From: Flavobacteriaceae bacterium YJPT1-3
GTDB taxonomy: Bacteria > Bacteroidota > Bacteroidia > Flavobacteriales > Flavobacteriaceae
Reading direction: 5' to 3'
NCBI GenBank assembly: GCA_029866965.1
Contig: CP123444.1
Coordinates: 1,653,501 to 1,717,500, forward strand
DNA: 64,000 nt
Positions 56,722 through 64,000 of this stretch are shown here, in pieces (the first letter of the stretch is position 1; every line of letters begins with the position of its first letter). Under the pieces are notes generated by a model. The model worked only from the letters and a program-made list of their open reading frames with translations, searched no databases and was not told the origin of the DNA. Position numbers and translations under genes: made by a program.

Positions 56722-57201
56722 TCACCTTCGTTTCCATACGATTTGATCTCCGATTTCTAAACCCCATTGCTCAACCAAACCAGCATTGACTTCAAGCACG
56801 TACTGAACATCAGCCTCTGAAAATATACTGGTTTCATCCATAGGTTGAGCGTTTTCCGAAATGTTCTTGATGACCTGATCAGCACCGATCCAAATGATGT
56901 CGAGAGGGATCAGGGTGTTTTTCATGTAGAAACTGTGGGGACGCTCGTCTTCAAATACAAATAGCATTCCTTGATCATCTTGCATTTGAGTGCGATGCAT
57001 GAGTCCGGTTTCCGTTTCGTAATCATTATCGGCTATTTCTATTTTAAGTGCAGTCAAGGTGTCTCCAGATTGCTTGATCAGCTTTAATTCACCCTCCTGC
57101 GTAAATTGTGGAGCACTGGGCTGAACCGATGGAGCCTTTTTTTGCTCTTGACAACTTAGCGTTGTCAGTGCAACCAGCAGAAAAATCATGAGTATTCTCA
57201 T
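56722..57201 (-). CDS. DUF192 lipoprotein
   Basis: 159 aa. Signal LLVALTTLSC with lipobox Cys17 and a Pro/Gln linker. The DUF192 domain shows ETGLMHRTQM, GMLFVFEDERPHSFYMKNTLIPLDIIWI and VLEVNAG. Function unassigned. It overlaps the upstream lgt gene by four bases, fitting: its own lipidation needs Lgt. Confidence 0.9.
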   Translation of the reverse strand: MRILMIFLLVALTTLSCQEQKKAPSVQPSAPQFTQEGELKLIKQSGDTLTALKIEIADNDYETETGLMHRTQMQDDQGMLFVFEDERPHSFYMKNTLIPLDIIWIGADQVIKNISENAQPMDETSIFSEADVQYVLEVNAGLVEQWGLEIGDQIVWKRR

Positions 57202-58127
57202 GGCTCGCTGGTTGTTTTCTTTGGACGAAACATAAAATACAATCCGATCAGGATAAATGGAATACTTAAGATCTGCCCCGTGTTAAGCCCAAATATCCAA
57301 TCTTCGCGGCCTTCTACCTGAGCCCGTTTATAGAACTCTACAAAGAAGCGTACGGTCCATAATAAGACCAGAAATAAGCCAAACAGGAACCCTTGTTTGT
57401 GGCGTAAATCGGTCTTCCAATAAACATATAGGAGTATTAGGAAGACGAATACGTATCCGGTAGCTTCCATAAGCTGCCCGGGATAACGATAAGGAACCTC
57501 TGCCAACAGGCTAGCAAATTCTGGGTTGTCAGTGACTGCCTGATAGGCTTTCTTCGGGTCAGCGATACCGGTAAGTCTTGATATTTGGTACTCATTGAAT
57601 CGGTCTTGAACAAATTGAACACCCAGAGGCCCATCCGTTAATTTACCGACCATTTCCGAATTGAAGAAATTACCCAATCGAACAAATATGGCACCGGAAG
57701 CCACGGGGAGCACCACGCGATCTAAAATATAAAGGATGGGTTTTCCTAAGACTTTTTTGCTGAACAGATACATAGCGACAATCATACCAATGGCTGCGCC
57801 ATGACTGGCCAATCCGCGGAAGCCGGTATATTCTATTTCCGGCACAAATGAAAAGGGAAGGATTACCGATAAAGGATCTTGCCAAAGGAGCTCGGTTTGA
57901 TAAAAGAACACATGACCTAAGCGCGCCCCGATCAAAATGGCAAGTACCGAATAAATAAAAAGAGAATCTAATTTCTCCATCGAAAGACCCTCTCGTTTTA
58001 ACATGCCCTTCATTAAGTACCAGCCCAGCACAAAAGCTACAACGAACATCAGACTGTAAAAATGAAGGGTCACAAATCCAAGGTCAATTCCAGTTGGAGG
58101 ATTCCAGGTAAATTTTAGGGCAAGCAT
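57198..58127 (-). CDS. lgt: Prolipoprotein diacylglyceryl transferase
   Basis: 309 aa from ATG 58127 (MLALKFTWNPPTGIDLG, family N terminus; 28 upstream codons are rejected). Seven membrane helices; ASHGAAIGM, the Lgt signature RLGNFFNSEMVG, and GQLMEATGY. It transfers diacylglycerol from phosphatidylglycerol to the lipobox Cys of lipoproteins, of which this window encodes several. Confidence 0.95.
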   Translation of the reverse strand: MLALKFTWNPPTGIDLGFVTLHFYSLMFVVAFVLGWYLMKGMLKREGLSMEKLDSLFIYSVLAILIGARLGHVFFYQTELLWQDPLSVILPFSFVPEIEYTGFRGLASHGAAIGMIVAMYLFSKKVLGKPILYILDRVVLPVASGAIFVRLGNFFNSEMVGKLTDGPLGVQFVQDRFNEYQISRLTGIADPKKAYQAVTDNPEFASLLAEVPYRYPGQLMEATGYVFVFLILLYVYWKTDLRHKQGFLFGLFLVLLWTVRFFVEFYKRAQVEGREDWIFGLNTGQILSIPFILIGLYFMFRPKKTTSEP

Positions 58128-58249
58128 ACAGGCTGTTTTAGATTTTGGTAAAGATAGAAAAGTGGTGGGTTTAACAAACATCTTAGCAGTAGCTTTCGAC
58201 CTGTTATACACGCTAGTTTGTGTTGATCTAATTTTTTTTGAGCGTATTT

Positions 58250-58501
58250 CTAGGTTGGCGAGTTGTCATCCCTTTTGGGGACGGGATCGTACCCGGAACC
58301 GCCCCATGGATGACAACTCCCAATACGTTTGATCGCCAACCAGCTGCCTCTTAGCAGTCCGTGTTCGTGCAGCGCTTCTTTCGCGTATTGAGAACAGGTG
58401 GGTTGGTATCGACAGCTGGCAGGAGTCCAGGGTGAGATCAGGTGTTGATACAGCCAGATAAGACCGAGGAAAGGAACCGTTAGTAGCCGTTTAATTGTCA
58501 T
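58250..58501 (-). CDS. yidD: Membrane protein insertion efficiency factor YidD
   Basis: 83 aa. [19 protein letters not shown], then [11 protein letters not shown] and [12 protein letters not shown] are the full YidD signature with conserved Cys residues. It sits at the inner membrane and helps YidC. Start and cysS stop share one base (TGATG), so translation is coupled. Confidence 0.95.
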   Translation of the reverse strand: MTIKRLLTVPFLGLIWLYQHLISPWTPASCRYQPTCSQYAKEALHEHGLLRGSWLAIKRIGSCHPWGGSGYDPVPKRDDNSPT

Positions 58502-59985
58502 CAGACCAAAGTATAGGTGGTTCCCTCTCTATTGTCTTTAAGTTGAATGCCCAGTGCCAAAAGTTGATCACGAATTTGATCACTAGTGGCAAAATCCTTT
58601 CGCTCTCGGGCATCTTTGCGCATTTGGATCAGAAGATTCACCACTCCTTCTAAACGCTCCTGATCTTCCTCACGACCACTGGATTGCTCCTGAAGTCCTA
58701 AAATTTCGAATACGAACACGTCGAGTAAGTGCTTAATCATTTCTAAATCACTTTCGGAGATCGTGGTTTTACCGTCTTTTATCAAATGGATTTGCTTGAT
58801 TGCTTCAAACAACTGAGCAATAAGGATGGGGGTATTGAAGTCATCATTCATCGCTGCATAAGCCTCAGCTCTCCAAGTGTTCCAGTCAAAAGAGCTTTCG
58901 CCAGACGCTTTCAGTTGATCCATTATTTTAACTCCCTCCAGCAGTCGGGTAAAACCCTTCTCACTAGCCAAAAGGGCATCGTTGCTGAAGTCCAGTACGC
59001 TACGGTAGTGCGCTTGGAGCATAAAAAAACGGACCACAGTGGGAGTAAAGGCTTTTGATAAATGCTCGCTATCGCCAGATAATAATTCAGCCGGCATGAT
59101 GCTATTACCGGTGCTTTTAGACATTTTCTGTCCGTTAAGGGTAAGCATGTTGGCGTGCATCCAATAATTTACCGGACTCTGACCTGAGGAGGCTTCGCTT
59201 TGTGCAATCTCGCATTCATGATGTGGGAACTTCAAATCCATTCCTCCACCATGAATGTCAAACTGATCTCCCAGGTATTTGGTACTCATAGCCGTACATT
59301 CCAAATGCCAACCGGGAAATCCATCACCCCAGGGAGAGGGCCAGCGCATGATATGCTGGGGTTCCGCTTTTTTCCAGAGGGCGAAATCCTGTGGATTTCT
59401 TTTTTCACTTTGAGCGGTCAGTTCCCGGGTATTGGCGATCATATCTTCGATATTACGACCGCTCAGTTTCCCATACTCATGATCTTGATTGAATTTGATC
59501 ACATCAAAATATACCGAACCGTTTTTCACATAGGCGTATCCTTTTTCTAGGATCTCTTTGACAATCTCCATTTGTTCGATAATATGTCCGGTAGCCGTGG
59601 GTTCAATGCTGGGTGGGAGTAAATTAAATTGATTGAGAATATGATGAAAATCAAGGGTGTACTCCTGCACCACTTCCATAGGTTCTATCTTCTCCAACCG
59701 CGCTTTCTTGGCGATCTTATCTTCCCCCTGGTCAGCATCGTCAGTCAAATGGCCTGCGTCCGTTATATTCCGCACGTAGCGCACCTTGTAGCCAAGGTGC
59801 TTCAGGTACCTGAACACGACGTCAAAGGACATAAAAGTTCTTACGTTCCCTAAGTGCACATTACTGTAGACCGTAGGCCCACAAACATACATGCCTATGG
59901 CACCTTCGTGAATGGGTTTAAATTCCTCCTTTTGACCAGAAAGGGAATTGTAAATCTGTAGCGTCTGTTCTTGATACAGCGGCAT
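58501..59985 (-). CDS. cysS: Cysteinyl-tRNA synthetase
   Basis: 494 aa class I synthetase. Zinc and HIGH region: [15 protein letters not shown] (HLGN for HIGH); zinc ligands also in HLECTAMS and [19 protein letters not shown] near residue 285. The C-terminal DALR-like part ends at YTLV. It charges tRNA-Cys. First gene of a unit with yidD. Confidence 0.96.
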   Translation of the reverse strand: MPLYQEQTLQIYNSLSGQKEEFKPIHEGAIGMYVCGPTVYSNVHLGNVRTFMSFDVVFRYLKHLGYKVRYVRNITDAGHLTDDADQGEDKIAKKARLEKIEPMEVVQEYTLDFHHILNQFNLLPPSIEPTATGHIIEQMEIVKEILEKGYAYVKNGSVYFDVIKFNQDHEYGKLSGRNIEDMIANTRELTAQSEKRNPQDFALWKKAEPQHIMRWPSPWGDGFPGWHLECTAMSTKYLGDQFDIHGGGMDLKFPHHECEIAQSEASSGQSPVNYWMHANMLTLNGQKMSKSTGNSIMPAELLSGDSEHLSKAFTPTVVRFFMLQAHYRSVLDFSNDALLASEKGFTRLLEGVKIMDQLKASGESSFDWNTWRAEAYAAMNDDFNTPILIAQLFEAIKQIHLIKDGKTTISESDLEMIKHLLDVFVFEILGLQEQSSGREEDQERLEGVVNLLIQMRKDARERKDFATSDQIRDQLLALGIQLKDNREGTTYTLV

Positions 59986-60053
59986 GGATTAAAGTTTTAG
60001 TAAATGTAACAAAGTATCGCGGACTATACCTGATGCAGTTCAAAGACGCGCTA

Positions 60054-60758
60054 TTAAAATTCTGTACTTAAATTAATATAGTCCAGAAGTTCACGACGTA
60101 CAGCCTCTTCTTTAAATTTACCGCCAAATTCGCTGGTCACAGTACTGCTCTCAATGTCGCGGATGCCCCGACTGTTGACACATAAATGCTTGGCGTCAAT
60201 AACGCAGGCTACGTCAAGGGTTCCAAGTACTTCCTGCAGTTCTTTAACGATCTGCATAGTAAGCCGTTCCTGAACTTGTGGTCGTTTGGCGTAATAATCA
60301 ACAATACGATTCATTTTTGATAGGCCAACCACTGTACCATTGGAAATATAGGCCACATGAGCCCGGCCGACTATGGGGAGCAAATGGTGTTCACAAGTGG
60401 AATACACCGTGATGTTCTTTTCAACCAACATTTCCCCATATTTATAATTGTTGGAAAAAGTAGACGCTTTAGGTTTGCGATCCGGATGTAGACCTCCAAA
60501 AATTTCGTTGACAAACATTTTAGCCACACGATTAGGAGTGCCCTTGAGACTGTCATCAGAAAGATCGAGACCCAAGGTTTCCATAATATGAGCGACATCT
60601 TTTTTAATCAGTGCGATTTTCTCAATATCGCTTTTGTCGAAAGCATCTTTACGGAGCGGAGTCTCACTGCTCGATGACGCATGTGCATCTCCGGCAGCAT
60701 CTATCGCATCCTGGTCTACTAGTGATTTATTTTTTTTCAAATCGGTTTTCATAGTCAT
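60054..60758 (-). CDS. folE: GTP cyclohydrolase I
   Basis: 234 aa. It converts GTP to 7,8-dihydroneopterin triphosphate for folate (and possibly queuosine) synthesis. Zinc ligands in YSTCEHHLLPIVG and in CVIDAKHLC; the VGLSKMNRIV and VNSRGI segments are also typical. The first 50 residues are a charged extension. ATG at 60752 is an equally good start. Confidence 0.95.
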   Translation of the reverse strand: MTMKTDLKKNKSLVDQDAIDAAGDAHASSSSETPLRKDAFDKSDIEKIALIKKDVAHIMETLGLDLSDDSLKGTPNRVAKMFVNEIFGGLHPDRKPKASTFSNNYKYGEMLVEKNITVYSTCEHHLLPIVGRAHVAYISNGTVVGLSKMNRIVDYYAKRPQVQERLTMQIVKELQEVLGTLDVACVIDAKHLCVNSRGIRDIESSTVTSEFGGKFKEEAVRRELLDYINLSTEF

Positions 60759-60812
60759 TCCGGCTTAGGCCTAAAGAGCGCAAAGATACGCAATAATGAT
60801 AGGTTTAAAACC

Positions 60813-60845
60813 AAACAGCCACCCAGATGGATGGCTGTTTATTTG
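60813..60845 (-). terminator. Hairpin after the FadL-type gene
   Basis: AAACAGCCA (60813-60821) / TGGCTGTTT (60832-60840) between the ends of folE upstream and the porin gene; the T tail on the minus strand is modest. Confidence 0.5.
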
Positions 60846-60860
60846 ATTTTTAAGAACCTT

Positions 60861-62387
60861 TTATAATTTGAAACTTAGGGTAGCCACAAAATTGCTTAAG
60901 CTTTGCTCCACCTGTGCTGTAGTGGTAAGCCCTGTCTCGTATAAGAATTGCGCGCGTTCTCGTTGTGACCGGTCATACGCAAAATCCAATCGGGTGTTGC
61001 CAAAGGAATAACCGAGTCCCAGAGAGAACCCTTGCAGAGAACCTATGAGATTTTCATCCTCAGTAGGAGATTCTTCAAAGCGATATCCACCACGAAGACT
61101 CCATTGTTCTACGCGATACTCGCCGCCTATTCGATAGGTCGCTGCGCCTTTAAAAGTGGAGCCGATGGCATTATTCTGCTGTTGAAAAAAGGCGTCACCG
61201 GTAGGGCGAAATTCCATGGAATCGTAATTGGTGAAGGTGTAATCAAAACTGATCAAACCTTGGGGGCCAAAAATATAGGAGGCACTTCCAGTATAGCTGT
61301 CCGGAGTTTTTAAGCGGTAGTTCTCGTAAATATTAATGACATTAGGACGAATCAATTCGGTAAGCACTTGGTCGTCTACGCTTCGCTCGGTCCGGATTCC
61401 TTGCGTGGTTTCCTCAGAAATTTCAAACCAGGTCGGCGAATTGTAGGTCGCTCCTAAGCGCAGCTGAGGATTGACCTCCAAAATTCCTCCTAATTGAAAA
61501 GAGAAGCCTGACCCTAAAGATCTTAGGTTATTTTCAAACTGAATGGAATTGATTAAGCTGCCTGAATTGCTATTCTGTTCCTCCAAAATTGTGGTGCGTG
61601 ACAGGTCAAAAAAATGGGTATTTAAATTAACTCCTAAATAAAGTTGCTCGCCATATTGGGTGCTCAGGTTGAAGTTTCCCTGACCGTTATAGCCGAACGA
61701 GGAATACAAATACCGTTGATCAAAATTGCCACTGGCCACATTGGAGAAATACGCCGTATTATTAGGATCGTTATTATCATTAGGTTCAATGACAAAGGCC
61801 TGATAACCCAAAAAGGCTTGTTGTGCGCTAAAGCCCTCATTTTCCCCTAAGAATTGATACAAGTCGTCGATGGATTCATTATCCTGAAGCTGCAAGAGAT
61901 CTAAAGGTACTCCCTGAGCATTGATTAGAAAGTACTGATCGACGGAGGTATTTGAAATTCCAGAAGCGACGAATTCATCATCAAAATTAGAGGTACGATC
62001 GTAATTAAAGGCTAATGCTATTTTTTTCCAGGGGGAATTGCTGTTGCCGTTATTAAATACGATCAGCCCACCACCCTGATTGAACTCTACATCTCTAATA
62101 GAGGTTGTCGTAAATTCATTAAAGTATCCGGTTTCATTATCTAAGGTATAGGTAGACAGGGTGAATGCAGCAGCGCCACGCTCAAAAATGGCTCCTCCGG
62201 CAGGATTGCGATGAAGCGCTGACAAGTCTCCTCCTAAGGCCCCAAAAGCCCCACTCATCCCTCGATACCGAGCGGTTCCCAAGATATCCTGTTTGCTGTA
62301 TTGATAAGCGTCAAATATGCTCTGAGCGTTGAGATTAGGCACGACTAAGCCCAGTATGAAAATTATAGCTAGTTTTTTCATGATCAA
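60861..62387 (-). CDS. OmpP1/FadL-family outer-membrane transporter
   Basis: 508 aa (ATG at 62381 possible). Signal IIFILGLVVPNLNAQ. The mature N terminus YQYSKQDILGTARYRGMSGAFGALGGDLSALHRNPAGG (key piece MSGAFGALGGDLSAL.RNPAG) is typical of Bacteroidota FadL-like barrels that take up hydrophobic compounds; the chain ends in LSFKL. Aromatic-rich loops. Substrate unknown. Confidence 0.88.
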   Translation of the reverse strand: MIMKKLAIIFILGLVVPNLNAQSIFDAYQYSKQDILGTARYRGMSGAFGALGGDLSALHRNPAGGAIFERGAAAFTLSTYTLDNETGYFNEFTTTSIRDVEFNQGGGLIVFNNGNSNSPWKKIALAFNYDRTSNFDDEFVASGISNTSVDQYFLINAQGVPLDLLQLQDNESIDDLYQFLGENEGFSAQQAFLGYQAFVIEPNDNNDPNNTAYFSNVASGNFDQRYLYSSFGYNGQGNFNLSTQYGEQLYLGVNLNTHFFDLSRTTILEEQNSNSGSLINSIQFENNLRSLGSGFSFQLGGILEVNPQLRLGATYNSPTWFEISEETTQGIRTERSVDDQVLTELIRPNVINIYENYRLKTPDSYTGSASYIFGPQGLISFDYTFTNYDSMEFRPTGDAFFQQQNNAIGSTFKGAATYRIGGEYRVEQWSLRGGYRFEESPTEDENLIGSLQGFSLGLGYSFGNTRLDFAYDRSQRERAQFLYETGLTTTAQVEQSLSNFVATLSFKL

Positions 62388-62414
62388 ATGATTTAGATAA
62401 CTTAGGAATCTTGC

Positions 62415-63632
62415 TTATAGTCCTCCGCCACGGCGTGATCCACCACCTCGGGAACCCCCACTACTTCGCGATCCACCTCCACCTCGGGAAATAGAACCAC
62501 TACTTCTGGATGAGCCACCCCCTCGTGAAACGGAGCTACTGCTTCGAGACGAACTACTCCGTGAAGAACTCGCAGAAGATCGACTTCTGGATCCGCTGGA
62601 AGAGCGTGCAGCACGTGAAGAACGACTGTTGGCGCTTCTAGAGTAGGTGGATGAACCCACACGTCTCGAATCACTATTGTATGGAGACACTGATCTGCGC
62701 GTACTTGGGGAATTATAGGAGCTGCGACTGTTACGCGTGATGTTTGATCCTGAGCGCGAAGCGTCTGCATTTCTACGAGAAACTCTACGGTAATCTACGC
62801 CAACCCCGTTTCTTGAATAACTTCTAGATGATCTTGAGGTAGTAGCTCGTGAAATGCGTCCCTGACTGACAGCAGAGCTATTTCTAGAGACTGCGCGTCG
62901 TCCATTGGTATACCCGTAACGATTATTGTAAGCTACTGCTGAACCCCAGCCAACGTATGGCGATAAGTATCCTCCGCGATAGAAATAGGGAGTAACATAT
63001 CCGTTCCAGCCCCAGCCGTTAAAGCCCCAGCCGCCGAAGCCCCAGCCCCAACCAAGACGTGCTCGATTGAATCCGATGCCGAAGCGATTCCAACCCGGAC
63101 CGTATCCGCCATATCCCCAACCCCAGGAATTAACAAAGTAAGGATCGTGTAAAGGCCATCCCCAGCCGCCCCAAGGAGCTCCCCAGCCGAAGCCACCGCC
63201 CCAGCCGAAGCCACCACCCCAACCAAAGCCACCGGCAAATTGGGGACTGTCATATACATTGACAACGATGTTGTCGGGCTGGTCTCCCCAGCCTGCATTA
63301 CCGCCCATCTGATAATCAAGAGAATCAGCTTCTACGGTCGCTTGCTCTTCATATCCGGAGCTGTAACCGTCAACATCAGTGAATATGGCACCTTCTTCCA
63401 AAACATTGGAAGTCATTTCAGCTTCTTTCTGGAAATAGTTTTTATACTTAGCGCTTTCATTATAGGTAACCTCACGATCATCTTGTCCTGCAAAAGCGCT
63501 TTGATTGCCATATACAGGGTCATTTTCGTAACCCGCATATTGGAACGACCCGCAAGATACCAGACTAGCCATGAGAATGGCGCCCAGAAGGGGTCTTAGT
63601 AATTTCTTTAAATAAGTAGTTTCGCTTTGCAT
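62415..63632 (-). CDS. Low-complexity lipoprotein: Gly/Trp-rich middle, Ser/Arg-rich tail
   Basis: 405 aa. Signal LLGAILMASLVSC, lipobox Cys. Residues 30-130 are ordinary acidic sequence. Residues 130-235 are built of FGWGG repeats with many Trp, Tyr and Asn. Residues 240-405 are almost only Ser, Arg and Gly (SRSSRS, RGGGS), strongly basic. This resembles structural or adhesive coat proteins with separate acidic, aromatic and basic blocks, but I recognise no family. It is just upstream of the FadL-type gene and 28 bases from it, so likely one transcript. Confidence 0.85.
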   Translation of the reverse strand: MQSETTYLKKLLRPLLGAILMASLVSCGSFQYAGYENDPVYGNQSAFAGQDDREVTYNESAKYKNYFQKEAEMTSNVLEEGAIFTDVDGYSSGYEEQATVEADSLDYQMGGNAGWGDQPDNIVVNVYDSPQFAGGFGWGGGFGWGGGFGWGAPWGGWGWPLHDPYFVNSWGWGYGGYGPGWNRFGIGFNRARLGWGWGFGGWGFNGWGWNGYVTPYFYRGGYLSPYVGWGSAVAYNNRYGYTNGRRAVSRNSSAVSQGRISRATTSRSSRSYSRNGVGVDYRRVSRRNADASRSGSNITRNSRSSYNSPSTRRSVSPYNSDSRRVGSSTYSRSANSRSSRAARSSSGSRSRSSASSSRSSSSRSSSSVSRGGGSSRSSGSISRGGGGSRSSGGSRGGGSRRGGGL

Positions 63633-63729
63633 ATCTATATGTTTATATTGTTGAACATCGTTTAATTACCTAGTTTTGCCAAGAACTTAAGTATTAATAA
63701 TTGCACAATATCTGTGCCAAAGTCTATAT

Positions 63730-64000
63730 ATGGGTAAGAATCTAACCAGTCGAAGCGAAGATTATTCTAAATGGTACAATGAATTGGTCGTAAAGGCTGA
63801 TCTCGCAGAAAACTCGGCTGTTCGCGGGTGTATGGTCATCAAACCCTACGGGTTTGCCATATGGGAAAAAATGCAAGCCGAATTGGATCGCATGTTTAAA
63901 GAGACCGGTCATCAAAATGCTTATTTTCCATTGTTCGTGCCCAAGAGTTTATTTGAGGCAGAAGAGAAAAATGCAGAAGGATTTGCTAAGGAATGCGCGG
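63730..64000 (+). CDS. proS: Prolyl-tRNA synthetase, 5' part
   Basis: First 90 codons; the gene runs off the window. [25 protein letters not shown] (key piece [13 protein letters not shown]), [15 protein letters not shown] and [10 protein letters not shown] are the N terminus of the archaeal/eukaryotic-type ProRS common in Bacteroidota. The start lies 98 bases from the divergent low-complexity lipoprotein gene. Confidence 0.93.
   Translation, partial: MGKNLTSRSEDYSKWYNELVVKADLAENSAVRGCMVIKPYGFAIWEKMQAELDRMFKETGHQNAYFPLFVPKSLFEAEEKNAEGFAKECA

Overview
The window reads as chromosome of a marine Flavobacteriaceae-type bacterium (Bacteroidota). The signs are: Bacteroidota-type promoter boxes (TAnnTTTG) in front of housekeeping genes, almost no Shine-Dalgarno sites, a fused SecDF, SPI-type lipoproteins, an ECF sigma/FecR/TonB-receptor cassette, and a green-tuned proteorhodopsin paired with a Brp/Blh carotene dioxygenase. 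The genus cannot be fixed from sequence alone.

Layout. 1-6 kb: two tandem secreted paralogs, then carA, eno, a probable small structured RNA, and gltA. 6-11 kb: two guanidino-modifying hydrolases (the second is CtlX-like), then a reverse-strand BCCT transporter and an NAD(P)-binding DUF2867 protein. 11-15.4 kb: argS, proteorhodopsin and blh. 15.4-21 kb: TonB receptor, FecR and ECF sigma on the reverse strand, facing away from a very acidic four-repeat lipoprotein. 21-25 kb: ffh, folD, a sensor-like gene lacking an ATPase domain, and polyphosphate glucokinase. 25-33 kb: mostly small accessory or housekeeping genes (AI-2E permease, VOC, RluF, hydrolase, cupin, HerA-like ATPase, RidA lipoprotein, queE, DUF2911). 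33-42 kb: asnB, dipeptide epimerase, a large MG2-like envelope protein, gyrB and two small envelope genes. 52-64 kb: mdh, secDF, a GNAT gene, DUF192, lgt, yidD, cysS, folE, a FadL-type porin, a Gly/Trp/Ser/Arg-rich lipoprotein and the start of proS.

The accessory element lies at about 42.35-51.97 kb, between the gyrB neighbourhood and mdh. It is visibly more AT-rich (about 30-33% GC on hand-counted sample lines). It opens with a decayed IS3-type transposase and then carries a ribosomal-peptide (RiPP) cluster of the grasp-with-spasm type: a VKOR/thioredoxin fusion with a dead C39-like head, a small HTH protein, a double-glycine precursor with a C-S-G-C tail, an ATP-grasp ligase, an overlapping unknown small ORF, a SPASM-domain protein without a radical-SAM core, a C39-peptidase ABC exporter, and an HlyD-type partner broken by a one-base frameshift near an A8 run. 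Inferred sequence of events: the ligase and SPASM protein modify the precursor, the exporter cuts after Gly-Gly and exports it, and the VKOR/thioredoxin protein oxidises the CSGC pair.

The second notable signal is a 14-18 bp perfect palindrome, GCTTTCGCGAAAGC. It occurs seven times between 8.9 and 38.2 kb (plus one degenerate copy), mostly inside genes and in all three reading frames, and is absent from the AT-rich island. It therefore looks selected as DNA rather than as protein.
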